From NCBI RefSeq assembly GCF_000203815.1, contig NW_004457736.1, positions 1,612,001 through 1,676,000 of the forward strand: a DNA stretch of 64,000 nucleotides. The letters run 5' to 3'. This document shows, one piece after another, positions 46,214 through 56,992 of the stretch (its first letter is position 1; every line of letters begins with the position of its first letter). The position numbers and the translations under genes are program-made. The stretch comes from Cavenderia fasciculata (Eukaryota; Evosea; Eumycetozoa; Acytosteliales; Cavenderiaceae). Under the pieces are notes generated by a model, which made no database searches, had not been told where the DNA came from, and saw only the letters and a program-made list of their open reading frames with translations.

Positions 46214-46649
46214 AGGTTTTAAATATAAAATGTGTGATGATCAGAATAATAATAATAATAATAATAATGAATAACCATTATCATGATGATCATCCATTCA
46301 TCTAATCAACATACAGTAGCAATGGAATAGACCAAAAGTATTAAAACTACTTTGTTGTTGATTTAAATCAACATGTTGTTATAATGGAATCATAGGAGGG
46401 TGAGTGTGTGATGAACTAGGCAATAATCTGTTTGATTCGATGTAAACAGATATTGAGTTTTTGTTGTTGTTAATACATGTATGAAGCAGAAGTGCTAAAG
46501 TTAAATTGATTTGCATTTGGTGTCGATGACATTCAGATCGTCTTGTCTCGTCTCGCCAAGTTCATCCAAGAAAAAAAATAATTAAAATAAATATTAATAT
46601 TATTATTATAATGCTTTATATAAATATTTATGAATTTTATTTTATTATA
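46214..46649. other. Intergenic region upstream of the giant Ser/Thr-rich gene
   Basis: About 435 bp of AT-rich DNA between the mucin-like gene start and the 3' end of the copper-chaperone gene on the same strand. It contains an AAT run (about 46244-46267). Nothing else was seen. Confidence 0.45.
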
Positions 46650-46920
46650 TTATAATTTCGAATCAGCTGTACTACCAGTAGTAGTAGTTTCAGTAGTTGC
46701 TGCTGGTTTTGGATCACATGGACAAACCTTTTTCTTATTTTGACCAATAGAAGCAGCTCTAGTGATGATTCCACATGCTATTCTCTTGTCTCTTTCATTG
46801 TCGTGTAATACCAATGACCGTCCAATTAAATCAAATATATCATATCGATCGTTTGTAATTCTAAATTCTACCTTTCCATCTTTTGAATAGGTTATTCCAA
46901 CTACTCCACTATCCTCTTGT

Positions 46921-46951
<31 letters not shown>

Positions 46952-47631
46952 CATATGGTTTACCAACCGAGTTGCAACCTTGTGAAAGATCACCTGCTTG
47001 GTGTATGACAAGCGAGTGTTTAATATTATTTTCTAATCCTGTAATTCTACCTTCAAATAATATTGTATGATTATCTTGTTGTTGTTGTGATTCTTCTTGA
47101 TGATGTTGATGATCGTGGTTATCTTCATGTTGATCAGGAGCAGATATTTCAATCAATCTAAATACTCCATTGACACCTTTGACACCTTCACCACCAGCAC
47201 CACCACAACCCTTTTCCCAACCTTCAAATATACCCATTGCACAAACGGCACTAGTAGCCTTGTTACCAAAACCACTGATAGACGCAGTTCTACCAGTCTC
47301 TCTTATAGTCTCTAAAACATCGATAGAGAGGTCACCATGTGACTCTATAATCACCGATTGGTCTTCTACCGATGCTTTCTTTAGTGTACTCCTTGGTAGG
47401 TTCTTTTTGACAGCTTCATCGATAGCAGCAACACATCTATGACATGTCATATCTACCATCAACTCTATATCAGTAACCAACTCTTCATACACCTGTTTCA
47501 ATCTTTCCATTCTGCTGTTATAGTTATTATTGCTTGTTATTGCTATTGTTGTTGAGTAATTGTGATAATATAGTGCTATTGATATTAATATTAGAATAAT
47601 ACTTAATTTGTAAATATATTTGTTAAAAGAA

Positions 47632-47663
<32 letters not shown>

Positions 47664-47729
47664 AGATAAAGAAGAAGAAGAATGAGGAGAAGGAGGGGAT
47701 GTAGAAGAAGTATTCATACTTATTTTCAC
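46650..47729 (-). CDS. ccs: Copper chaperone for superoxide dismutase (CCS), with N-terminal membrane anchor
   Basis: CCS delivers copper to SOD1 and oxidises its disulphide. Single exon, 359 aa. Domain I is a heavy-metal-associated fold with the copper motif MTCHRC (residues 93-98). Domain II is SOD-like (about 165-325; NGVFRLIEIS, HSLVIHQAGDLSQGC, GRSLVLHDNERD), interrupted by His/Gln- and Asn-rich insertions. Domain III has the C-x-C copper-transfer motif as VCPCDP. The N-terminus is odd: a Ser run followed by a hydrophobic segment (YKLSIILILISIALYY, about 39-54), which would anchor the protein in a membrane, unlike the soluble cytosolic CCS of other eukaryotes. An in-frame Met at about residue 73 would give a soluble form of about 287 aa. 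Confidence 0.88.
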
Positions 47730-48449
47730 AATTGCAATGACAACATAAACATTAAAGTAAGTAAAGGACCTACGTAGCTATAAACAAAATTGTTTGTTCA
47801 AACACTTCCATCAGATCTTAGCGTGTTCCATGGAACTTCCACATCAGCATTTGTCGCAAATATTTTGAAAATGTTTGAGGAGGGAACAGAAGGGAGAGAG
47901 AAATACTTTTTGTCTTTTATTGTTGTTGTTGTTGTTGTTGTAATAACAATGTTTTAAAATACAGATCTAGATATAGATATATATATATATATAAATAATG
48001 TTTGACAACACTGGTTTATATATAAGTTAACACAGATCAAAAAGTGATCTTTATTTGAAATGTCTGAGGGCGGCTCTAAAAATATAAGATATTTTTTTGT
48101 CTCTTGCCCAACTGACACGGTTCTTGTTGTGAGTTTTTTTTTTTTTTTTTTTTGTTTTAGTTTCCTCTCATAAAACATCCATTGCTTTACTAGTTTTTAC
48201 TTACATCATCAAACAACATCATCTTTCTTTCTTTTAGAAGTTTCAAAAACAACAACAAGGTAAGAAGAAGCAATCAATCATTTTATAGGCAGTCATTACC
48301 AACACACACACACAGAGTTGATCTATGACTGGGTCAATAATATCATAGTCTAAAAGGAGGAATAGGAGATGTATATACCTTTATCCTCTTTTCTTTTAAA
48401 ACCTAAGTCAAACAACCAACCAAATCAACCAAATCAAACCAATCAACCA

Positions 48450-48519
<70 letters not shown>
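48450..48519. repeat. (AATC)n tetranucleotide array
   Basis: About 17 tandem copies of AATC, preceded by degenerate CAAACC/CAAATC units, in the ccs-ptenA intergenic region. Confidence 0.9.
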
Positions 48520-49489
48520 CCAAATCAAATCACACCCTTCTTCTTTCCTCTTACTCGATGATGGTTGATGAATCGCGTGGTGTTTGAATGAAATCGATGA
48601 TATTATGGGTGGTGTGTGGGAATAATGAGAGGAGGAGGAGGAGGAGGGGGGACATTATAATCACTGCAACAAAACCAACAACATAATAATAGTAGTAGTA
48701 GCCATAATAACAATAACAATAATAATAATCATACATCGCATCGTTGATAGAGTACATCGATAATCATTTTCCTTTCCTTTGCTTTGCTTTCTTTTCACAA
48801 CAACAGAGTTGAAAAGAGAAACATACATACATATATATAAAGATCCATCAATCCATCAATCCATCCATCCATCCATCCATCAATCCATCAATCACCATTG
48901 ATAGAGAGAGGAGAGTATTTAGAGATATATAAAAAGATAGACCCTAACTCTATTAATTTAAATGATGGTTACCATTTACAATTAATACTTAAGTAAATAT
49001 CTTAACACCACCCCCATTACGAGTTTAACAGCAATAACAATATAATACAATAACAATATAAGAACAATATATATAAAAAGATAGAAGTTACAGTCAAGTT
49101 AGTTTGGTAGGGGAATAATCACGATAACGATAACGAATAACTATTACCATTTAAACAGACAGACAGACAAACACACACTGCCTACTCACTCAGCACACAA
49201 AGATATCAACAGACTGTTTAGATAGATAGGTTTTATTATTCGTTTTTTTATATGTTATAGTGGTTGGTTGGGTATGAATGCACATAGCTGTGTTTTTAGA
49301 GAGGTTAGGGTTATTCTCTCTCTTTCTTTCTCTTATGGATAGTGTTAAGATTAGAGATTTGTAGAATGTATTTATTTTTATTGCTGTTGTTGTTGGTCAA
49401 CTGACTCTTATAGTTATTACATATATCAAACCATGATTGATCAAAATTCTCTATTCATAACCGTTATTAATCATAAATTATTATTTACC

Positions 49490-49536
49490 CAAACAAACAA
49501 ACAAACAAACAAACAAACAAACAAACAAACAAACAA
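49490..49536. repeat. (AAAC)n tetranucleotide array
   Basis: About 12 tandem copies of AAAC lying 400 bp upstream of the ptenA start codon. Confidence 0.9.
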
Positions 49537-49940
49537 AAAAATAGAAATTAGGTAAAAGATTAAGTTTGCTTTATAACTCGACGATCACAACAACAACATC
49601 ATCGTCGTCATCTAGAAAACAAGTAGAAGAAGAAGAAGAAGAAGAAGAAGAGGAACAAGAACAAGGACAAGGACAAGACAAGTTTCAACAAGAACAAAAA
49701 GAAGAAGGAAGAGATTTTTCAATACCCTCTTCTCCTCGTACTGTCACCACTCCCACCACCACTACTTCTCCCGTTCCACCCAATATAACAACAACAGTAT
49801 CTGTAACATCTATAGTATCACCAAGATCCTATAATTGTAGTAATAGTACTTGTAATAATAATCAACAACTTTGTTTATCATCGTCATCGTCATCATCAAC
49901 TTTATCAAAACAACAACATCAACAAGATCGAATCAATAGA

Positions 49941-51743
49941 ATGAGTAATTTATTAAGAGTTGCAGTATCAAAGCAAAAGAGAAGATACCAAAAGAATGGA
50001 TATGATCTCGATTTGGCTTATATCACCGACCGTGTCATTGCTATGGGTTTCCCAAGTGAAAAGGTAGAAGGTGTATTTAGAAATCCAATGAAAGAGGTTC
50101 AAAAGTTTTTGGATCAATATCACAAAGATCACTATAGAGTTTATAATTTGTAAGTTACAAACAATAACTATTATCTCACTCGAAATCAATTAATATTAAT
50201 ATTCTATATAATTATTGTTCAGATGTTCAGAAAGAGATTATGATCATAACAAATTTTATGGAAGAGTTGGATGTTATCCATTTGACGATCACAATGCACC
50301 AGCTTTTGAATTGATTCAAAAGTTTTGCCAAGATGTAGATGAATGGTTCAAAGAAGACCCAAAAAATATTGCTGTTGTTCATTGCAAGGCCGGCAAAGGT
50401 ATGTAGAAAAAGAAAAAGAAAACCAATCAATAATATTATGTTGTATTGTAATCTAATTTAATTTTTTTTTTGTTATTCCTCTTCTTCTTTTAGGTCGTAC
50501 TGGTAAGTCAAACAGAGATAGAAAGAATAACTTTTGTTGTTGTTGTTGTTGTGTCTAATTTTTTTAATTATTTTATTTATTCTTTTTTCTTTTAGGATTA
50601 ATGATTTGTTGTTGGTTACTTTATTGTGGTATGTGGAAGAATACTGAGGAATCATTAAGATTCTATGCAGCATTACGTACCTATAACCAAAAGGGAGTTA
50701 CCATTCCAAGTCAAATTAGATATGTTCATTATTTTGGTAGAAGTATGCGTGAATCTATTCCAGCCACCAAGAGTCTCCTTCTCAAAAAGATCTATTTGAA
50801 GCCACTTCCACTCGATATCTCACTCCAAGACATTACATTTAATGTCTCGGTTGGCAAGACACTTGTATATCACTCCAAGCAAGTCGAGAATGTCACCATC
50901 CATCGTCTACAAAAGAAAAAGATCAAAAAGTCACAGAGCAAACGTGACCTCAAGGAAAAAGACAACACTGGCGACAAGGGTTCATCGGCCAACGACGCCA
51001 CCTCCTCTACCAACGGTAGCAACGGTGTTCTCGGCTCGAGTGTCCGCGGACAATCGCTGATCGACAAGCACCACCAATCGCTCTCCAAGGGATCGAGCCA
51101 AAACTACAAATCACAAATCGAGCACACTAGCTCCAATGCTTCACTCTCTAGCAGCTCTAGCTTTGACTATCAAGCCTACTACCTCAAACAACAAAACAAT
51201 GCCAAAGAGGAAGAACAAGAAGAATATATCTCGTTTGACGTTGGCGGTATCATGTTGGCCGGCGATATTCGTATTGAATTCTGTAACAAAAATGAAAGAA
51301 TGTTTATGTATTGGTTCAACTCTACCTTTACTTCTCACTTTGAGTCCATTTCAAAGACTGGTCTCGACAAGGCTCACAAGGACAAGAACCACAAATCCTA
51401 CCCTGAAAATTTCCGTGTAGAAATGGTTTTCGATGAATTACCCGTTGAACACAACGATCAAAATGGAAGTGTCCAACATCAACAACAACAAAATATATCA
51501 ACAACACCACTCTCTGTTGCACCAGCCATTGCACCACCATCTGATCCATCTCCTTCTATTCCAATCACTCCTGTCAAGAGCGACAATCAAAATGGTGCAA
51601 CCACTGTAATTGTCAATCAAAAGGATGAAACTGATAGTGAGGATAGTAGTGATAGTACTAGCAGCGACGAACATCAACAACAACAACAGGAACCACAACA
51701 ACCAACTAATTTATCTTCATCTATAAATGTTGCAAATAATTAA
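49941..51743 (+). CDS. ptenA: PTEN phosphatidylinositol-3,4,5-trisphosphate 3-phosphatase
   Basis: PTEN converts PIP3 to PI(4,5)P2 and restricts PIP3 to the leading edge during chemotaxis. Exons 49941-50149, 50223-50398, 50494-50502 and 50596-51743 give 513 aa. The start MSNLLRVAVS is chosen because it is the first Met and matches the known Dictyostelium start. Residues 11-15 (KQKRR) are the basic PIP2-binding patch. The P-loop reads HCKAGKGRTG with catalytic Cys124 and Arg130, the same numbers as in human PTEN. The TI-loop region follows in RFYAALRTYNQKGVTIPSQ. The C2 domain runs from about 190 and is split by a low-complexity Lys/Ser-rich insert (about 235-305). An acidic Ser tail (DETDSEDSSDSTSSDEH) offers phosphorylation sites that could hold the closed form. 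The third exon is only 9 nt. Confidence 0.95.
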
Positions 51744-52102
51744 ATAAAAAAAGGAAGAATCAACAAATAATAATAATAATAATAACGTAAATAATAATAA
51801 ATAACATAAATAATAATAGTAATAATAGTAATCAAAGTAATAGATATAATTATATAAGGAAAAAACAAAACAAAAAAAAAAAAACAAACACAATGTATTT
51901 TAAAACTAAACTTTGATCACCAATAATAATAATAATTAATAACCACCTCTCAAAATTAGATATAATTTTTTTTCTCTTAATCTCTCTCCGAATGGATAGT
52001 ATAACAATGTACGAACGAACTTATTAATAGTGACACAATAATAATAATAATAATAAATAAATAAAAATCGAATTAGCTTTTTTTTTTAAAACTATATGTA
52101 GT
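51744..52102. other. Convergent intergenic region, ptenA / F-box gene
   Basis: About 360 bp of very AT-rich DNA with AAT repeats between two convergent 3' ends. Apart from expected polyadenylation-type AATAAA hexamers, nothing was seen. Confidence 0.5.
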
Positions 52103-53629
52103 TTATAGGATCTTTGAGATATCTCTTGTAAAAGTATTTGGTGTAATCTTTTTAAATTGACCAATTGGTACTTGTGATGGTCTAAAGATATTATGAGTAG
52201 TAAATGATTGTATACTTTTGTTTACATTCATTGCTCTAAACAAGATGGCTATTGGGTTTTCAGTTGTATCGCCATGGTTTTTGTTTGCCATTGTAATTGA
52301 AAGTTGTTTGAGTGAGGTATTGTTGGCAATTGGGTGTTCAAGTAGAGAAATTGAATTCCAACCGGTCAATTGGAGTGACAAGGTTAGGTATTTAAGTGTA
52401 TTGTTTTGTAAGAGTGAAACTAATGATAGGATATCTTCATCGTTTAGAGCATGAAAGACAAATAGCTCTAGTGAAACCAATTTGGATGGCAGACATCTAC
52501 CTAGGTAAAACACCCAATTATTTGATGAATCGATTTGTAGTGTCAACGTTGTAACAGAATCTGATATTTTTGATGGTGGTGCAGACCCTGCTACTAACCT
52601 GAGTGACAGCGATTCTAGGTTATTCTTTGTTTCTAAATGTCTCATCAAATCTTGATTGATTGGTCCTTGTATGTTGAGAGATGTAATTGAATCGATTCCA
52701 ATCACCACTCTATTGAGAGCATTGTCAAGACCATCAACCCAATTCGAAAGATTTGTGATTGAGAATGAGAATTTGGTCAGTCTGATCGACGACTTGACAC
52801 GTTTCTTTTGCCAATTGTAAATAGCTTCTAGTGTCGACAATGAACAATCAGTTGTTTGTACAAGTGATAGTGATCTTAGTAGAGGTAGATTATCATCTTG
52901 AAAAAGTAAACGAGGTGGATTGGTTTGAAAGTTGGTAACAATTGAAAGATGTTCCAATTGGTGTTGTAGTGCCAATATGATTTCAGGTGTTGTTGTTGAA
53001 TCTTTCTTTTCTTCTCTTCCATCAAATACATAGGTCAAAGAATTGATAGAATGTCTATCTTTGTACTCTTTGAGGTATTTAGCTATTGCATCAGACAATA
53101 GTGGATGAACTGGACCAACCTCTAGATGTGTCAATTCTTTGAGGTTTAGTTTGTTGGTTGGAGAAGGTGTAAAGAGGATGACAACGTTATTGGGTAGTGT
53201 AGAAAATACACGATCAGTTCTCTCTATTTGCTCTAAATTCAATGCCAATGACTTTAGAGTTGGTCGAAAGAGTGCTTCGACGACTCTACTCTCACCCAAA
53301 TCGTCAATCATTATATTGACAGTGTCAGGTGGTAGAGCAAGTCTTGTACAATACTGTAGAGGTCCATTTAGATTCAATACATGAGAGTATATAACTTGTC
53401 TTTTTGGTAAAGGTATTAAAACGCCTCTACCAGTACGAAGGGTCAAGTGCTGACGAGTAATGGTCGATATAACAGCCATAGAGTACATCCATCTCTTACA
53501 AACACCTCTCAACAACAATCTATGTTGAAGTGGTGTAATAGCATCATGTATTAAATGTGTCAATATATAATATTCTATTATATGTGGTAGATCTATATCT
53601 AGTTTACTTATAACTCTAATATTCTCCAT
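52103..53629 (-). CDS. F-box-like protein with leucine-rich repeats
   Basis: Single exon, 508 aa. The N-terminal region (about residues 15-55) has the shape of an F-box, IIEYYILTHLIHDA then LLLRGVCKRWMYSMAVI, which would bind Skp1 and place the protein in an SCF ubiquitin ligase. The rest is a series of degenerate leucine-rich repeats: LKSLALNLEQI, LKELTHLEVGP, LRSLSLVQT, LESLSLRLVAG, LVSLELFVF, LKYLTLSLQL and LKQLSITMAN. Dictyostelids have many such F-box/LRR genes, usually single-exon and fast-evolving. The target protein cannot be predicted. No signal peptide or TM segment is visible. The F-box is divergent, so a plain LRR protein is an alternative. Confidence 0.75.
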   Translation of the reverse strand: MENIRVISKLDIDLPHIIEYYILTHLIHDAITPLQHRLLLRGVCKRWMYSMAVISTITRQHLTLRTGRGVLIPLPKRQVIYSHVLNLNGPLQYCTRLALPPDTVNIMIDDLGESRVVEALFRPTLKSLALNLEQIERTDRVFSTLPNNVVILFTPSPTNKLNLKELTHLEVGPVHPLLSDAIAKYLKEYKDRHSINSLTYVFDGREEKKDSTTTPEIILALQHQLEHLSIVTNFQTNPPRLLFQDDNLPLLRSLSLVQTTDCSLSTLEAIYNWQKKRVKSSIRLTKFSFSITNLSNWVDGLDNALNRVVIGIDSITSLNIQGPINQDLMRHLETKNNLESLSLRLVAGSAPPSKISDSVTTLTLQIDSSNNWVFYLGRCLPSKLVSLELFVFHALNDEDILSLVSLLQNNTLKYLTLSLQLTGWNSISLLEHPIANNTSLKQLSITMANKNHGDTTENPIAILFRAMNVNKSIQSFTTHNIFRPSQVPIGQFKKITPNTFTRDISKIL

Positions 53630-54329
53630 TATAATATCTCTTTACTTTGAAAAAAAAAAAAAAAAAAAAAAAAGAGTTCATCTGCACAAGTTAAACTTTG
53701 ATATAAGATTTTCCAAGTTGATCAGAGATCGTCGATCTACGGAATCATCAATGAAAATTATATTATACAATAATTATTATAAAAAGTTAATTTTTACCTT
53801 TTGTTTGAATAATATTACTTTTACTCTTTTGAGAGACCTACTCTAAAGGGTACTGTCAACTTGGTAACCCCATCTTGTTGTTGATCTATTTGTGAAGATG
53901 GCTTGTTTCAACCAATGAACACCTTCGTATTTTTAAATTTCTTTTTCAAACGTGGAACCAGGCCAATTTCGACCGAATGGGAGAGGATTTTATTCAAAAA
54001 ATCTTGGTCATTAAAAATTTTATTTTTTTAACATTAAAATTATCGTTGTTCGAAACCCCGCCCAATAATCGATCACACAAAAGAGGCTTCACTACACTTT
54101 CTCTCTCTTTTTCTCTCTTTCTCCCTCTAACTTTTTCCTTTACACTTAAGAGTAACCAACAACCCAAACTTGTTAAATTATTTTAATTTTTTTTTTGGAT
54201 TACACACCTTATAACTATTTCCTCACTTCACAAAAATTAAATAATACTACTACTTTTACTACCCACCACTATTACGACTATTAGATATATAAAATTAAAG
54301 AGATAGAGAGTAATAATAATAATTAAAAA
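53630..54329. other. Divergent intergenic region, F-box gene / acyl-CoA oxidase
   Basis: About 700 bp with a poly-A run (53648-53672), several oligo-T tracts and a CT-rich stretch at about 54098-54130. It should hold both promoters. No specific regulatory site could be supported. Confidence 0.5.
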
Positions 54330-56894
54330 ATGGATAATACAATGTTACAATTCCCAAAAGGTGATCAATCCTCTTCTTTGGATCAACAATCATCATCCAA
54401 CAAGGAAAAGAAATTAGAAAAGTATATTCAAAAGCCATTGTCCCAAAAGCTCATTGCTTGGTCAAACCAAAGTATTGAGTATCCAGAGGTAATCTATAAA
54501 ATAGAATCAATTATATATTAATTAAATTAATCCTATTAATCATTTCCTTTCTATCCATAAACTTTTAAATACTCTTTACTCTCTCTCTCTATTTAGTTTA
54601 GAAAACAAATAATGGATATCCTACATGATAAATCAATTTATAATGTTGATTTGGATGTAACAAAGGATCAGAATAGATTAACTGTATTAAAACAATTACT
54701 TCATTTCCTTCCACTTACATTTGGTAAAGGTATTGTTAATATTTCTGATCTCAGAAATGATCCAGGAAGAGTTGTCGCACTCATTGATAGTTTATCCCAA
54801 TTTGATGATTGTAGTATGTATTAAAAAGAATAAATTAATAAATAGAGAGAAAGAGAGAGAACGAGAGTATATATATTTAATCATTTTCCATCATCTTTAT
54901 CTACTTTAAGGTTTAATGACCAAGATGGTTGTAAATAATTTCTTGTTTGGTGCTTCGGTATTTAATCTTGGTACTGAACGTCATCATACATTATTACCTG
55001 ATATCCAATCTGGTAAATTGGTAAAGTATCAATATAATAGAATACTAAATAATTATTAATACATACTTTTAATACCTACCAATACCAATTCATATCTATT
55101 TATATTTATATATTTATTTAATATTTAATTAGCTTGGATGTTTTGCAATGACAGAGTTGGGACATGGAAGTAATGTTAGAGCATTAGAGACAACTGCTAC
55201 CTATGACTCTGAAAAGAATGAATTTGTCATTAATACTCCAGTTAGAACAGCCACCAAATGGTGGATAGGTAATTCTGCTCATGCCGTCATTGCTACAGTA
55301 TTTGCAAGACTTATTATCGATGGAGTAGATAATGAAGTTCATGCATTCCTTGTTCCACTCAGAAAATCAAACGGTTATGATTTATTACCAGGTGTCAAGA
55401 TTGGTGACTTGGGTATGAAGTTTGGTTTGAATGGCGTCGACAATGGATGGATTCAATTTGACAATGTTAGAATTCCAGCATCAAATCTATTGGACAAGTT
55501 TGGTGGTGTAGAAAATGGAGTCTATCGTTCACCAATCTCAAGTCCAAGTAAAAGATTTGCTACCATTTTGGCTCAAATGATTACTGGAAGAATTTCTATT
55601 TGTGCTGGTACCATGTAAGTAGTTTATATTTTTTAAAAGTCTGCCTATTCAAAATTACTAATATTTTATTTTACACAAGTCGAAATTTAAAGATTGGATT
55701 GGCAATTGCTTGTAGATATGCAACCAAAAGATTACAATTTGGACCAGATTTAAAGAGTACTGAAAATGCAATCATGGATTACCCAACCCATTATCTATCT
55801 CTAATGCCAATGGTTGCCTCTGTATATGCCTATGATGCTACCAGAAGTTATTTGGCTAAAAAATTCCAAGGTAATTTAATTTATTTAATTTTAAAACTAT
55901 GGATCATGAATATAAATATTAATTACCTATTTTATTTATTTTTTTTTTTTAGAACGAACTGGAGAAGATGAAATCCATGTTTTAGCATCAGGACTTAAAG
56001 CATTTTTAACTCAATATACAACAACCTCATTGTTGGAGATGAGAAGAATGTGTGGTGGTCATGGATACTGGGGTCTAAGTAGATTTGGACGGTTGATTGC
56101 CTCCAATGATATCGGTAGAACATTTGAAGGTGACAACACCCTTTTATTGCAACAAGTTGCCAAGGACTTGTTAACCCAATTCAAAAAAGAATATACCAGC
56201 AACAAATTTACTGGAACTCTCAAATATTTGAGCAAGAATACCAGTCTCTTTATGGATCGTATCAATCCAATCACCACAAGAAGAAGTGATGAAAAACATA
56301 TTCTCAGTCTCAAGTTTTTACTGGATGCCATGGAATATCGTTCATCAAAATTATTGATCGATTCTGCAAATACCGTTGCCAAAAATTATAAAGAAACAAA
56401 GAAACCATTTGATTCTTGGAATGTTTCATGTAAGTTTAAAAAAAATACAAATATATTTATTTATTTATTTATTAATTTACTTTTCTTTTATAGTGGAAAT
56501 ATTAGTACATTTAGCCAAGGCGCATACTGAAACTATTATTGTAACCAAATTTATTGAATCAATCAAGGCAGTTCAAGATAGAGAATTGAAGGATTCTCTA
56601 AAGAAACTTTGTCAACTCTATGCTCTCTGTAAAATACGTGAAGACTTTGAATTCTTTAGAAATACCAACTACCTCAAGAATGGAAAGGCTATTGCCATTG
56701 GAAAGATCATCTCTACTCTTTGTTTTGAATTATCAAGAGAGGCAATCACCTTGGTCGAAGGTTTCGGTAATGATGAAGAGTTACTTGAATCACCATTGGG
56801 TTTGGCAGATGGCGACCTTTATGAAAATATTTGTAAAAAAGTAGGTGGTCCATTCTCTCCTGCCAATTATCTTGTAACACCATCAAAATTATAA
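54330..56894 (+). CDS. Peroxisomal acyl-CoA oxidase
   Basis: This enzyme catalyses the first step of peroxisomal beta-oxidation, acyl-CoA to trans-2-enoyl-CoA, with FAD passing electrons to O2 to make H2O2. Seven exons: 54330-54488, 54597-54813, 54911-55020, 55133-55614, 55680-55870, 55953-56429 and 56494-56894; phases close to 678 aa, the normal length. Motifs: [11 protein letters not shown] and [13 protein letters not shown] (flavin and substrate binding), [34 protein letters not shown] and [19 protein letters not shown], whose Glu is the expected catalytic base. The protein ends in Ser-Lys-Leu, the peroxisomal PTS1 signal, which independently confirms the last exon. It converges with smc3, 98 bp apart. 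Confidence 0.94.
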
Positions 56895-56992
56895 ATTCAA
56901 AATTCAAAATAATATAAAAATAAAATATTTACCTCTTATATATAATATGATATGTTTGTTTTTTTTTTTATACAAATAATTTAAATTTACTT

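Larger units (their letters stand above)
47730..49940. other. Long repeat-rich intergenic region upstream of ptenA
   Basis: About 2.2 kb, the longest gene-poor stretch here, between the divergent ccs and ptenA genes. It carries a poly-T run (48136-48153), an AATC tetranucleotide array (48450-48519), ATCC repeats (48842-48892), an AAAC array (49490-49536) and many short tracts. From about 49566 to 49940 a frame in phase with ptenA is open (Glu-rich then Ser/Thr-rich), but it has no ATG. I found no tRNA or snRNA signal. Confidence 0.6.

Noticed and set aside
47954-48178. 74-aa frame with a poly-Lys run
   Set aside because: The Lys run is a poly-T tract read backwards; the flanks are AT-rich non-coding sequence.
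48369-48587. Frame encoding Asn/Gln/Ser/Ile repeats
   Set aside because: It is a translation of the AATC tetranucleotide array and has no non-repeat coding content.
48842-48892. ATCC/ATCA repeats as a possible control array
   Set aside because: Irregular simple repeat without spacing or symmetry; nothing distinguishes it from the many other tracts in the region.
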